A DNA stretch of 64,000 bases from Curvibacter sp. GWA2_63_95 (GTDB lineage: Bacteria; Pseudomonadota; Gammaproteobacteria; Burkholderiales; Burkholderiaceae_C), in the NCBI GenBank assembly GCA_001795455.1, contig MGPB01000007.1:1-64000 (forward strand), written 5' to 3'. Of the stretch, positions 56,267-64,000 are shown one piece after another. Both the position numbers and the translations under genes were made by a program. The notes under the pieces were generated by a model. It worked only from the letters and a program-made list of their open reading frames with translations. It did not search any database and was not told where the DNA came from. Every line of letters begins with the position of its first letter. The first letter of the stretch is position 1.

Positions 56267-58852
56267 ATGTTAAAAGCCTACCGTGACCATGTGGCCGAAC
56301 GCGCCGCGCTGGGCATCCCCCCACTGCCCCTGTCTGCCAAGCAGACTGGCGAGTTGATTGAGCTGCTGAAGAACCCGCCCGCGGGCGAAGAGGCGACTCT
56401 GGTGGACCTGATTACCCACCGTGTGCCCGCCGGTGTGGACGATGCCGCCAAGGTCAAGGCCAGCTACCTGGCTGCTGTAGCCCACGGCACCGAGAAGTGC
56501 GCACTGATCAGCCGCGCCCGCGCCACCGAGCTGCTGGGCACCATGCTGGGTGGCTACAACATCAGCCCCATGGTCGACCTGCTGGACGACGCCGCAGTGG
56601 CTGCCGAAGCCGCCGAAGGCCTGAAGAAAACCCTGTTGATGTTTGACCAGTTCCATGACGTCAAGGAAAAGGCCGACAAGGGCAACACCTTCGCCAAAGC
56701 CGTGCTGCAAAGCTGGGCTGATGCCGAGTGGTTCACCAGCCGCCCCGAAGTGCCCCAGTCCATCACCGTCACCATCCTGAAGGTGACCGGCGAGACCAAC
56801 ACCGACGACCTGTCGCCCGCACCCGATGCCTGGAGCCGCCCCGACATCCCGCTGCACGCTTTGGCCATGCTGAAGAACAAGCGCGACGGCATCACCCCCG
56901 AGGAAGATGGCAAGCGCGGCCCGGTCAAGTTCATCGAAGACCTGCGCGCCCGTGGCAACCTGGTGGCTTATGTGGGTGACGTGGTCGGTACTGGCTCCTC
57001 CCGCAAGTCCGCCACCAACTCCGTGTTGTGGTTCACCGGTGAAGACATTCCCTACGTGCCCAACAAGCGTTTCGGCGGTGTCTGCCTGGGCACCAAAATT
57101 GCCCCCATCTTCTACAACACCATGGAAGATGCTGGCGCTTTGCCCATCGAGCTGGATGTCAACGCCATGAACATGGGCGATGTGGTCGAACTGCGTCCCT
57201 ACGACGGCAAGGCGTTCAAGGACGGCAAGGAAATCGCATCCTTCCAGGTCAAGAGCGATGTGCTGTTTGACGAAGTGCGCGCCGGCGGCCGCATTCCCCT
57301 GATCATCGGCCGTGGCCTGACCGCCAAAGCCCGTGAAGCCCTGGGCCTGGCTCCCTCGACACTGTTCCGCCTGCCGCAGAACCCGGTGGACACCAAGAAG
57401 GGTTTCAGCCTGGCGCAGAAGATGGTTGGCCGTGCCTGCGGTCTGCCCGAAGGCCAGGGCGTGCGCCCCGGTACCTACTGCGAACCCAAGATGACCTCGG
57501 TTGGTTCGCAAGACACCACCGGCCCCATGACCCGCGACGAGCTGAAAGACCTGGCTTGCCTGGGCTTCAGCGCCGATCTGGTGATGCAATCCTTCTGCCA
57601 CACCGCCGCTTACCCCAAGCCCGTGGACGTGAAGATGCACCACGAGCTGCCCGACTTCATCAGCACCCGCGGTGGCATCTCGCTGCGCCCTGGTGATGGC
57701 GTGATCCACAGCTGGTTGAACCGTTTGTTGTTGCCTGACACCGTGGGCACCGGTGGCGACAGCCACACCCGTTTCCCCATCGGCATCAGCTTCCCCGCTG
57801 GCTCCGGTCTGGTGGCATTTGCTGCGGCTACCGGTGTGATGCCTTTGGATATGCCTGAGTCCGTGCTGGTGCGCTTCAAGGGCACGATGCAAAACGGCGT
57901 GACTTTGCGTGACCTGGTCAACGCGATCCCGTTGTACGCGATCAAGGCCGGTTTGCTCACCGTCGAGAAGAAGGGCAAGAAGAACATCTTCTCGGGCCGC
58001 ATTTTGGAAATTGAAGGTCTGCCAGACCTGAAGGTGGAGCAGGCATTCGAGCTGTCCGATGCGTCTGCCGAGCGCTCTGCCGCCGGTTGCACCGTGCACT
58101 TGAACAAGGAACCCATCATCGAGTACGTCAACAGCAACATCACCATGATGAAGTGGATGATTGCCAATGGCTATTCGGATGCCCGCACGCTGGCCCGCCG
58201 CATTGCCGCACAGGAAGCCTGGCTGAAGAACCCCGAGTTGCTCAAGGGCGACGCCGATGCCGAGTACGCTGCCGTCATCGAAATTGACTTGGCCGACATC
58301 CATGAGCCTATCGTGGCCTGCCCCAACGACCCGGACGATGTGAAAACATTGGCTGACGTGGCTGGCGCCAAGATTGACGAAGTGTTCATCGGTTCCTGCA
58401 TGACCAACATCGGCCACTTCCGTGCCGCCTCCAAGCTCATGGAAGGCAAGCGCGATATCCCAGTCAAGCTGTGGATCGCTCCGCCCACGAAGATGGACGC
58501 CAAGCAACTGAGTGATGAAGGCCACTACGGCGTGCTGGGTGGTGCTGGTGCACGCATGGAAATGCCAGGCTGCAGCTTGTGCATGGGCAACCAGGCGCAG
58601 GTGAAAGAGGGCGCCACCGTGTTCTCCACCTCCACCCGCAACTTCCCCAACCGCTTGGGCAAGAACAGCAATGTGTACCTGGGCTCGGCTGAATTGGCGG
58701 CGATCTGCTCCAAGCTGGGCCGTATCCCCACCAAGGCCGAGTACCTGGCCGACATGGGCGTGCTGACCGCGGCCAGCGACAAGGTGTACCAGTACCTCAA
58801 CTTCGACAAGATTGAGGACTACACCGAGTCCGCTGCGACCGTGAACGCGTAA
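56267..58852 (+). CDS. acnB: Aconitate hydratase B
   Basis: An 861-aa AcnB with the N-terminal HEAT-like domain, swivel domain and catalytic core. The [4Fe-4S] Cys ligands lie in [11 protein letters not shown] and [27 protein letters not shown] is the substrate loop. It converts citrate to isocitrate. AAGGAG is 6 nt before ATG 56267; ATG 56264 is directly adjacent. An intrinsic terminator follows. Confidence 0.98.
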   Translation: MLKAYRDHVAERAALGIPPLPLSAKQTGELIELLKNPPAGEEATLVDLITHRVPAGVDDAAKVKASYLAAVAHGTEKCALISRARATELLGTMLGGYNISPMVDLLDDAAVAAEAAEGLKKTLLMFDQFHDVKEKADKGNTFAKAVLQSWADAEWFTSRPEVPQSITVTILKVTGETNTDDLSPAPDAWSRPDIPLHALAMLKNKRDGITPEEDGKRGPVKFIEDLRARGNLVAYVGDVVGTGSSRKSATNSVLWFTGEDIPYVPNKRFGGVCLGTKIAPIFYNTMEDAGALPIELDVNAMNMGDVVELRPYDGKAFKDGKEIASFQVKSDVLFDEVRAGGRIPLIIGRGLTAKAREALGLAPSTLFRLPQNPVDTKKGFSLAQKMVGRACGLPEGQGVRPGTYCEPKMTSVGSQDTTGPMTRDELKDLACLGFSADLVMQSFCHTAAYPKPVDVKMHHELPDFISTRGGISLRPGDGVIHSWLNRLLLPDTVGTGGDSHTRFPIGISFPAGSGLVAFAAATGVMPLDMPESVLVRFKGTMQNGVTLRDLVNAIPLYAIKAGLLTVEKKGKKNIFSGRILEIEGLPDLKVEQAFELSDASAERSAAGCTVHLNKEPIIEYVNSNITMMKWMIANGYSDARTLARRIAAQEAWLKNPELLKGDADAEYAAVIEIDLADIHEPIVACPNDPDDVKTLADVAGAKIDEVFIGSCMTNIGHFRAASKLMEGKRDIPVKLWIAPPTKMDAKQLSDEGHYGVLGGAGARMEMPGCSLCMGNQAQVKEGATVFSTSTRNFPNRLGKNSNVYLGSAELAAICSKLGRIPTKAEYLADMGVLTAASDKVYQYLNFDKIEDYTESAATVNA

Positions 58853-58870
58853 GCGCGACGGTTTACCGCG

Positions 58871-58904
58871 AAAAAGCCCCGCAGTGCAAGCTGCGGGGCT
58901 TTTT
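58871..58904 (+). terminator. Intrinsic terminator after acnB
   Basis: AAAAAGCCCCGCAG pairs perfectly with CTGCGGGGCTTTTT (14 bp) around TGCAAG. Confidence 0.93.
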
Positions 58905-58928
58905 GCATGGCGCAGGATAATGGCGGCC

Positions 58929-59297
58929 ATGAGTTTTCTGTCCTCCATTCCTCTGTCCTGGCAAACCATCGTGTTGCTGATTGCCAGCAATGTGTTCATG
59001 ACCTTCGCCTGGTACGGCCATCTGAAAAGTTTGGCGACGGTGCCCTGGTACACCGCAGCGCTGGTGAGTTGGGGCATTGCCCTGTTTGAGTATTTGCTGC
59101 AGGTGCCCGCCAACCGGATAGGCTTTCAGCAGGCCGGTTTTTCGGTGGCGCAGCTCAAAATCATGCAGGAGGTCATCACCTTGCTGGTGTTCTTGCCGTT
59201 CGCCATGGTCTACCTGAAACAACCCTTCAAAATGGATTTCGTCTGGGCGGGTTTGTGCATGGTAGGCGCTGTGTATTTTATTTTTCGGACCCCTTGA
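58929..59297 (+). CDS. DUF486 family membrane protein
   Basis: A 122-aa protein with four membrane helices and the family motif IASNVFMTFAWYGHLK, ending GAVYFIFRTP. It resembles small multidrug-resistance-like transporters. Function is unknown. ATG 58929 or the in-frame ATG 58920 may be the start. Confidence 0.9.
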   Translation: MSFLSSIPLSWQTIVLLIASNVFMTFAWYGHLKSLATVPWYTAALVSWGIALFEYLLQVPANRIGFQQAGFSVAQLKIMQEVITLLVFLPFAMVYLKQPFKMDFVWAGLCMVGAVYFIFRTP

Positions 59298-59350
59298 ACG
59301 CGTCCGATACCGTCGGGTTACGGGCGGTTACACTCCGCGCAGCCCAGTTT

Positions 59351-59368
59351 TAGTCACAAAACCGACAT
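59351..59368 (+). promoter_or_regulatory. Candidate Pho box upstream of DUF47-pit
   Basis: TAGTCAC-AAAA-CCGACAT matches the 7-4-7 layout of a PhoB box (CTGTCAT-N4-CTGTCAT) with several mismatches. It lies 23-40 nt before the DUF47 start, closer than usual, so it is tentative. Confidence 0.35.
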
Positions 59369-59390
59369 ATTCACTCGTTAGGAGCCAGCC

Positions 59391-60038
59391 ATGCTGTTTG
59401 GAAAGTTGTTGCCCCGTGAAGGCAATTTTTTTGAGATGTTCAACCAGCATGCAGACCGCATCGTCGAAGCGGCGCAGGCCTTCTCCAAGTTGGTCGCCAA
59501 CTACAACGACCTGGACTTGCGTGCCAAGTACAACCAGGAGGTGGACGATGCCGAACGTGCCGCTGACCGCGTGACCCACGAGTGCAACAAGGCGATCCAT
59601 ATCACCTTCATCACCCCCATCGACCGTGAGCAGATCCACTCCCTGATCAATACCATGGACGATGTGGCCGATTTGATCCAGGATTCTGCGGAAACCATGG
59701 CGCTGTATGACGTGCGTCACATGACGGAAGAAATCACCCGTCTGACCGATTTGAGCGTCAAGTGCTGTGAGCGCTTGCGCGATGCCGTCAAGTTGTTGGG
59801 CCATATTGCCGACCAGAATACGGCCGAAGCGGCCCTGAAGACTTGCGAGGAAATCGACCGGCTGGAGTCCGATGCAGACCGTGTGATGCGGACTGCCATG
59901 AGCAAGCTCTTTCGCGAGGAGTCCGATGTGCGCGAGGTGATCAAGCTCAAGGCGATCTACGAATTGTTGGAAACCATTACCGACAAGTGTGAAGATGTAG
60001 CCAATGTGATCGAGGGCATCATCCTCGAAAACTCCTGA
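59391..60038 (+). CDS. DUF47/PhoU-like phosphate transport regulator
   Basis: A 215-aa helical PhoU-like protein (TIGR00153 type), starting MLFGKLLPREGNFFEMFNQH, with repeated acidic segments such as DDAERAADRVTHECNKAI and EEIDRLESDADRV that bind metal in the family. It is paired with pit, as is common, and likely modulates that transporter. AGGAG precedes ATG 59391. Confidence 0.93.
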   Translation: MLFGKLLPREGNFFEMFNQHADRIVEAAQAFSKLVANYNDLDLRAKYNQEVDDAERAADRVTHECNKAIHITFITPIDREQIHSLINTMDDVADLIQDSAETMALYDVRHMTEEITRLTDLSVKCCERLRDAVKLLGHIADQNTAEAALKTCEEIDRLESDADRVMRTAMSKLFREESDVREVIKLKAIYELLETITDKCEDVANVIEGIILENS

Positions 60039-60057
60039 TTTCGCGGCAGGAATCACT

Positions 60058-61068
60058 ATGGAAAACGTACAGGCAGCCCTGTGGGTCATAGTATTGCTGG
60101 TGGCGCTGGCACTGCTGTTTGACTTCATGAACGGATTTCACGACGCAGCCAACTCTATTGCAACGGTCGTCTCCACGGGCGTACTCAAGCCGGGGCAAGC
60201 CGTGTTGTTTGCCGCCTTCTTCAACTTCGTTGCCATCTTTATCTTCCACCTCAGTGTGGCGGCCACGGTGGGCAAAGGCATTGTTCAGCCGGGCGTGGTG
60301 GACACCCATGTGGTGTTTGGTGCCCTGGTGGGGGCAATTACCTGGAATGTGATCACGTGGTACTACGGAATCCCCAGCAGCTCCTCACATGCGCTGATCG
60401 GCGGTATTGTGGGCGCCGTGATTGCCAAGGCGGGTGCCAGCGCTCTGGTGTCTTCGGGCATCATCAAGACGGTGGCCTTCATCTTCGTCTCTCCCTTGCT
60501 GGGTTTTACCCTGGGCTCGGTGATGATGGTGATCGTGGCGTGGGTGTTTCGGCGTTCGCGGCCATCCCGCGTGGACAAATGGTTCCGCCGCTTGCAACTG
60601 CTGTCCGCCGGGGCCTACAGCCTGGGTCACGGTGGTAACGATGCACAAAAAACGATTGGCATCATCTGGATGATGCTGATTGCCACAGGGTATGTGGCCG
60701 CATCTGACAGTTCTCCCCCGACTTGGACCATCGTGTCCTGCTATATGGCCATTGGTGCGGGCACCATGTTTGGCGGTTGGCGCATTGTGAAGACCATGGG
60801 CCAGAGGATCACCAAGCTCAAGCCCGTGGGCGGATTCTGTGCGGAAACCGGTGGTGCCATGACCTTGTTCTTGGCGACGGCCTTGGGCATCCCCGTGTCG
60901 ACGACGCATACCATCACAGGGGCGATTGTGGGCGTGGGGTCCACCCAGCGCGCCAGCGCAGTGCGCTGGGGCGTGGCAGGCAATATTGTGTGGGCCTGGG
61001 TGCTGACGATTCCTGCAGCGGCTTTTGTGGCAGCGATTGCCTATTGGGTCAGTCTGCAGATTTTTTAA
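60058..61068 (+). CDS. pit: Low-affinity inorganic phosphate transporter Pit
   Basis: A 336-aa PiT-family transporter of about 8-10 membrane helices. The duplicated family motif appears as FDFMNGFHDAANSIATVVST and in LGHGGNDAQKTIGIIWM. The central loop is short. It is 19 bp from the DUF47 gene, forming an operon. Its 3' end overlaps the convergent TM2 gene by 20 bp. Confidence 0.96.
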   Translation: MENVQAALWVIVLLVALALLFDFMNGFHDAANSIATVVSTGVLKPGQAVLFAAFFNFVAIFIFHLSVAATVGKGIVQPGVVDTHVVFGALVGAITWNVITWYYGIPSSSSHALIGGIVGAVIAKAGASALVSSGIIKTVAFIFVSPLLGFTLGSVMMVIVAWVFRRSRPSRVDKWFRRLQLLSAGAYSLGHGGNDAQKTIGIIWMMLIATGYVAASDSSPPTWTIVSCYMAIGAGTMFGGWRIVKTMGQRITKLKPVGGFCAETGGAMTLFLATALGIPVSTTHTITGAIVGVGSTQRASAVRWGVAGNIVWAWVLTIPAAAFVAAIAYWVSLQIF

Positions 61069-61522
61069 GGGTGCTGGTTTGGGACAGGCTGCTGGCCTGT
61101 TCCATCTGGTGCTCAAAGTAACGCTGAATGCTGAACGCCAGGCTGGCCATCAGCACCGTGGTGCCCAGCATCAAGGCGACACCCAAGCCAATAACGGTGA
61201 GCCAGGTGCTGCTGCCTTCTGCGGCATCTTCGGCGGCCTGCGGGTTGAACCTCCTGTTCCACTGCTGGGCAGACATCAATCCGTAAACGATCGCGGCCAG
61301 CGCGCAGCCCGCCAGCGTGAAACCCAGCAGGGGCATCAGCACCCAACTCCATTGGTCATCAACACCGAGGGTGCGGGCCCGCAATACTCCATAACACCCC
61401 AGCAGGGTAGGAATCGGGAGCAGAAGGGCCAGTGCATCAAATCGCCCCAGCAGATAGCGACGATGTAGGCCCAAAGAGCCCAGCAGCAAGGTCAGCCAAA
61501 CCGCAATGGTTTTGTTTTTCAT
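61049..61522 (-). CDS. TM2-domain membrane protein
   Basis: A 157-aa protein whose N-terminus has the TM2 pattern (VWLTLLLGSLGLHRRYLLGR) and two more hydrophobic stretches. Function is unknown. ATG 61522 overlaps the stop of the acetyltransferase gene by 4 bp, so the two are translationally coupled. It is convergent with pit. Confidence 0.8.
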   Translation of the reverse strand: MKNKTIAVWLTLLLGSLGLHRRYLLGRFDALALLLPIPTLLGCYGVLRARTLGVDDQWSWVLMPLLGFTLAGCALAAIVYGLMSAQQWNRRFNPQAAEDAAEGSSTWLTVIGLGVALMLGTTVLMASLAFSIQRYFEHQMEQASSLSQTSTLKKSAD

Positions 61523-62052
61523 GCGCTGACATCCGCTGCGGGGGTGCTGTTGCCCGTGCCAATGAAGCGCTCCATCAACACCACATCCAGCCATCGCTCA
61601 AATTTCCAGCCACACGATGTCAACACGCCAACCTGCTGGAAACCACAACTGCGGTGCACGCCGACGGAGCCCTGGTTGGCGGAGTCGCCAATGACGGCAA
61701 TCAGTTTGCGCACGCCAGCGCGTTCCGCTTGTGCCATCAGCTCCTGCAGCAGCAGGCGCCCCAGGCCACGGCCTGCCGCGGCCGGAGCCAGGTAAATCGA
61801 GTCTTCGGCCGAGAAACGGTAGGCCGGGCGGGGCTTGAACCAATTGCAATAGGCAAAGCCAATGACGCCTGTGTCATCTTCCAGCACCAGGTAGGGGAGG
61901 CCTTTGGACAGCACGTCTGCGCGCCGGCCTGCCATATCGGCTTCCGTGGGGGGGGTGACCTCGAAAGTCCCGGTGCCGTGGAGCACGTGGTGGGCATAAA
62001 TGGCAGTGATGGTGCCGACGTCGGCATCGGTGCTGGGGCGAATTTTTGTCAT
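61519..62052 (-). CDS. GNAT family N-acetyltransferase (Pat/MddA-like)
   Basis: A 177-aa GNAT enzyme. It resembles phosphinothricin/methionine-sulfone acetyltransferases: IRPSTDADVGTITAIYAHHV, GTGTFEVTPPT, the acetyl-CoA loop AAAGRGLGRLLLQELMAQAE, and GVHRSCGFQQVG. Substrate is not known. Its start codon lies in the -35 region of the rpsP promoter on the other strand. Confidence 0.9.
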   Translation of the reverse strand: MTKIRPSTDADVGTITAIYAHHVLHGTGTFEVTPPTEADMAGRRADVLSKGLPYLVLEDDTGVIGFAYCNWFKPRPAYRFSAEDSIYLAPAAAGRGLGRLLLQELMAQAERAGVRKLIAVIGDSANQGSVGVHRSCGFQQVGVLTSCGWKFERWLDVVLMERFIGTGNSTPAADVSA

Positions 62053-62073
62053 GAAAATGGAAAACGTTATAAT
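62046..62073 (+). promoter_or_regulatory. Candidate rpsP operon promoter
   Basis: TTGTCA, a 16-bp spacer and a perfect TATAAT lie about 98 bp upstream of rpsP. The -35 overlaps the start of the divergent acetyltransferase gene. Confidence 0.75.
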
Positions 62074-62170
62074 GGAGAGCTATTCAGAGTGTCACTGGCC
62101 GGGTGGTCAGTTGCGTGTCTCAACTTTGAATTAAATGGCTGATTCATGTCAGTCACCCAAAGGATAAATC

Positions 62171-62422
62171 ATGGTCGTCATTCGACTCGCCCGTGGCGGT
62201 GCAAAAGCTCGCCCGTTTTTCAATATTGTTGTTGCCGACAAGCGCGCCCGTCGTGATGGCCGTTTCATCGAGCGTATCGGGTTCTACAACCCCATCGCTA
62301 CCGCCAACGAAGAGAGCATCCGCATTGCGCAGGATCGCCTGACTTACTGGCAAGGCGTTGGCGCCCAAGCGTCTCCTACCGTGGAACGCCTGATCAACCA
62401 AGCTGCTAAAAAAGCCGCTTGA
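62171..62422 (+). CDS. rpsP: 30S ribosomal protein S16
   Basis: An 83-aa S16 starting [20 protein letters not shown], full family length. AAAGGA lies before the ATG. First gene of the conserved rpsP-rimM-trmD-rplS operon. Confidence 0.98.
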   Translation: MVVIRLARGGAKARPFFNIVVADKRARRDGRFIERIGFYNPIATANEESIRIAQDRLTYWQGVGAQASPTVERLINQAAKKAA

Positions 62423-62476
62423 TGGTGAAGCTGGAACGCGTGGCCAGTCCGCGAGTTCCAGCGTTTCTTGCATACC

Positions 62477-63040
62477 ATGTTGCCAGGTCTTGACGTTGCT
62501 AATCTGCCAGCTGACGCCGTAGAAGTCGGCCGCATTGCGGATGCATGGGGTATCAAGGGCTGGTTCAAGGTTCTTCCCTACAGTGCTGATCCTGACGCGC
62601 TGTTCTCTTCCAAACGCTGGTTTCTCTTGCCTACTGAAAAAGGTGTTAAAACCTTTGTCGGTACTGGCGTGCTGTCCGTCAAGGAAGTCAAGGCGCACTC
62701 TGACTCCGTCGTGGCTTGCGCCGAAGGCGTATTGGACCGAAACACGGCTGAAGCCTTGCGTGGTGCGCGCATTTTTATTTCCCGTGCCAGTTTTCCTGCC
62801 GCCGCCGCCGACGAGTACTACTGGGTCGATCTCATTGGCCTGACTGTCATCAACCGCCAGGATGAAACGCTCGGTACCGTGCGCGAGCTGCTGTCCACCG
62901 GACCCCAAACGGTCCTGGTGCTGGAGTATGTGCAGGATGGCAAGGCGCAGGAGCGCATGATCCCCTTTGTTTCTGCGTATGTAGACTCGGTGGATCTTGC
63001 CGCCAAAAACATACGCGTGGACTGGCTCGCTGACTACTGA
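62477..63040 (+). CDS. rimM: Ribosome maturation factor RimM
   Basis: A 187-aa RimM with the N-terminal RimM domain ([20 protein letters not shown]) and a C-terminal PRC-barrel ([20 protein letters not shown], ending [20 protein letters not shown]). It binds S19 and helps 30S head assembly. ATG 62477 is used; TTG 62468 is in frame. Confidence 0.96.
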   Translation: MLPGLDVANLPADAVEVGRIADAWGIKGWFKVLPYSADPDALFSSKRWFLLPTEKGVKTFVGTGVLSVKEVKAHSDSVVACAEGVLDRNTAEALRGARIFISRASFPAAAADEYYWVDLIGLTVINRQDETLGTVRELLSTGPQTVLVLEYVQDGKAQERMIPFVSAYVDSVDLAAKNIRVDWLADY

Positions 63041-63051
63041 TCGGCGTGCGT

Positions 63052-63798
63052 ATGCGCTTTGACGTCATCACGCTGTTTCCCGAGCTGTTTGCGCCCTTTC
63101 TCAAGGTCGGTATCACGCGCCGCGCCTACGAAAGCGGGCAGGTGCAGGTGCAGCTCACCAATCCCCGAGACTTTGCCACCGGCAATTACCGCCGCGTAGA
63201 CGATCGCCCGTTCGGAGGCGGACCCGGCATGGTCATGATGGCCGAGCCGCTGGAGCAAGCGGTGCTGGCCATACGCGCCAGCCGCAACGACCAAGCGCCG
63301 GTGCTGTTGTTCTCTCCCATTGGTCAAACCCTGAACCACGCAGCTGTGGAGCGGTGGTCTACCAGTGAGGGCGCCATTCTGGTGTGTGGTCGCTACGAAG
63401 GCATCGACCAGCGTTTCATCGACCGCTATGTCGATGGGCAAATCAGTCTGGGCGATTTTGTATTGTCAGGGGGGGAGTTGGCCGCCATGGCCATGCTGGA
63501 TGCGATTGCGCGCCTGCAGCCCGGTGTGCTGATGGATGCCGATAGCCATCACCAGGACAGCTTCAATCCTGCGCTGGATGGTTTGTTGGACTGCCCGCAC
63601 TACACCCGGCCCGAAACCTGGGCCGACTTGCCCGTGCCTGCGGTGTTGATGTCGGGTCACCATGCGCAAATCGAGTGCTGGCGGCGTGAGCAGCGCTTGG
63701 CGCTGACGGCACAGCACCGCCCTGATTTGCTGGACGTTGCGCGCCAGCAGGGGCTGCTGGACAAAGGTGATGAGCGATTCTTGGCTGGCAAGGTTTGA
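63052..63798 (+). CDS. trmD: tRNA (guanine-N1)-methyltransferase TrmD
   Basis: A 248-aa SPOUT methyltransferase that makes m1G37. It starts [20 protein letters not shown] and shows [20 protein letters not shown] and the knot loops [10 protein letters not shown] and [18 protein letters not shown] 63052 is standard; a GTG at 63046 adds two residues. Confidence 0.97.
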   Translation: MRFDVITLFPELFAPFLKVGITRRAYESGQVQVQLTNPRDFATGNYRRVDDRPFGGGPGMVMMAEPLEQAVLAIRASRNDQAPVLLFSPIGQTLNHAAVERWSTSEGAILVCGRYEGIDQRFIDRYVDGQISLGDFVLSGGELAAMAMLDAIARLQPGVLMDADSHHQDSFNPALDGLLDCPHYTRPETWADLPVPAVLMSGHHAQIECWRREQRLALTAQHRPDLLDVARQQGLLDKGDERFLAGKV

Positions 63799-63810
63799 GC
63801 TTGCTATAAT
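63781..63810 (+). promoter_or_regulatory. Candidate rplS promoter
   Basis: TTGGCT (63781-63786), an 18-bp spacer and TATAAT (63805-63810), overlapping the trmD end. It has the same layout as the rpmF promoter at 6321. Confidence 0.65.
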
Positions 63811-63913
63811 GGCGGGCTAACCGATCCTCTGCTCGGCCAGGCCACACTTCTTTGGGAAGATGCTGGTTGGTACCAATTCCGGTGCCGGCGCTTGCAAGAT
63901 CACGAAGGAAATC

Positions 63914-64000
63914 ATGAACCTGATCCAAACTCTTGAGCAAGAAGAAATTGCTCGCTTGGGTAAAACCATTCCCGAATTCGCACCCGGTGACACTGTTATC
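63914..64000 (+). CDS. rplS: 50S ribosomal protein L19 (cut by window end)
   Basis: The first 29 codons ([20 protein letters not shown] then EFAPGDTVI) match L19, and the gene runs off the window. GAAGGA lies before the ATG. It completes the rpsP-rimM-trmD-rplS order. Confidence 0.95.
   Translation, partial: MNLIQTLEQEEIARLGKTIPEFAPGDTVI

Noticed and set aside
56270..59113. 947-codon open frame antisense to acnB
   Set aside because: It mirrors acnB and DUF486 over their full length. The His/Gln/Gly-rich translation is typical of antisense frames in high-GC genes, and acnB is a certain gene.

Overview
The window looks like chromosomal backbone of a high-GC betaproteobacterium of the order Burkholderiales, most likely family Comamonadaceae (Rhodoferax/Polaromonas/Curvibacter-like). 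The basis is protein style, the betaproteobacterial gene orders (yceD-rpmF-plsX-fabHDG-acpP-fabF; rpoE-rseA-rseB-mucD-lepA-lepB-rnc-era-recO-pdxJ-acpS-nagZ; leuC-leuD-leuB-asd-fimV-truA-trpF-trpB-trpA-accD; sdhCDAB-sdhE-gltA beside mdh and acnB) and a dispersed repeat of the kind I associate from memory with Comamonadaceae. Genus is inference. I see no prophage, IS element, CRISPR array, rRNA or tRNA.

Layout. 1-6.3 kb: 5' part of rne (minus), a 495-bp regulatory gap, then rluC, a HAD phosphatase, a Rieske protein and an S49 peptidase (plus), facing an rsmI-like methyltransferase and maf (minus). 5.8-12.2 kb: yceD, rpmF and the fatty-acid synthesis cluster. 12.2-16.4 kb: the sigma-E envelope-stress operon. 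16.4-16.9 kb: a gap with a strong terminator just upstream of lepA. 16.9-25.7 kb: lepA, lepB, rnc, era, recO, pdxJ, acpS, an unknown gene and nagZ. 25.7-28.5 kb: a rhombosortase facing a three-gene operon whose last product is an S8 protease with a GlyGly-CTERM tail. 28.6-31.4 kb: FecR and OmpA-like envelope proteins, Sui1, DUF3820, rluE and a YgjP metalloprotease. 31.6-47.1 kb: lysS, yggT, then accD-trpA-trpB-trpF-truA-fimV-asd-leuB-leuD-leuC-lysR, all minus. 47.3-52.4 kb: gltA-sdhE-sdhBADC (minus). 52.5-58.9 kb: a GntR regulator divergent from mdh, a CitE-like lyase, an MliC-like protein and acnB. 58.9-64 kb: DUF486, DUF47-pit, a TM2 protein, a GNAT acetyltransferase and rpsP-rimM-trmD-rplS (cut by the window end).

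The most unusual structure is not a gene. A roughly 60-bp repeat with core AGCTGCTTGCGCA occurs about 12 times in both orientations. Several copies lie inside or at the ends of conserved genes. They appear to encode the N-termini of the S49 peptidase and Era, an internal segment of TrpF and of the CitE-like protein, the C-terminus of LeuD, and the stop codons of fabH and the MliC-like gene. Where read as protein, each orientation uses a single frame. The second highlight is the rhombosortase/GlyGly-CTERM protease cassette, which also encodes a lipoprotein resembling a detached protease propeptide. Several candidate operators (LysR boxes, a GntR palindrome between divergent promoters, an sdhC leader dyad, an rne leader hairpin) are listed as inferences.
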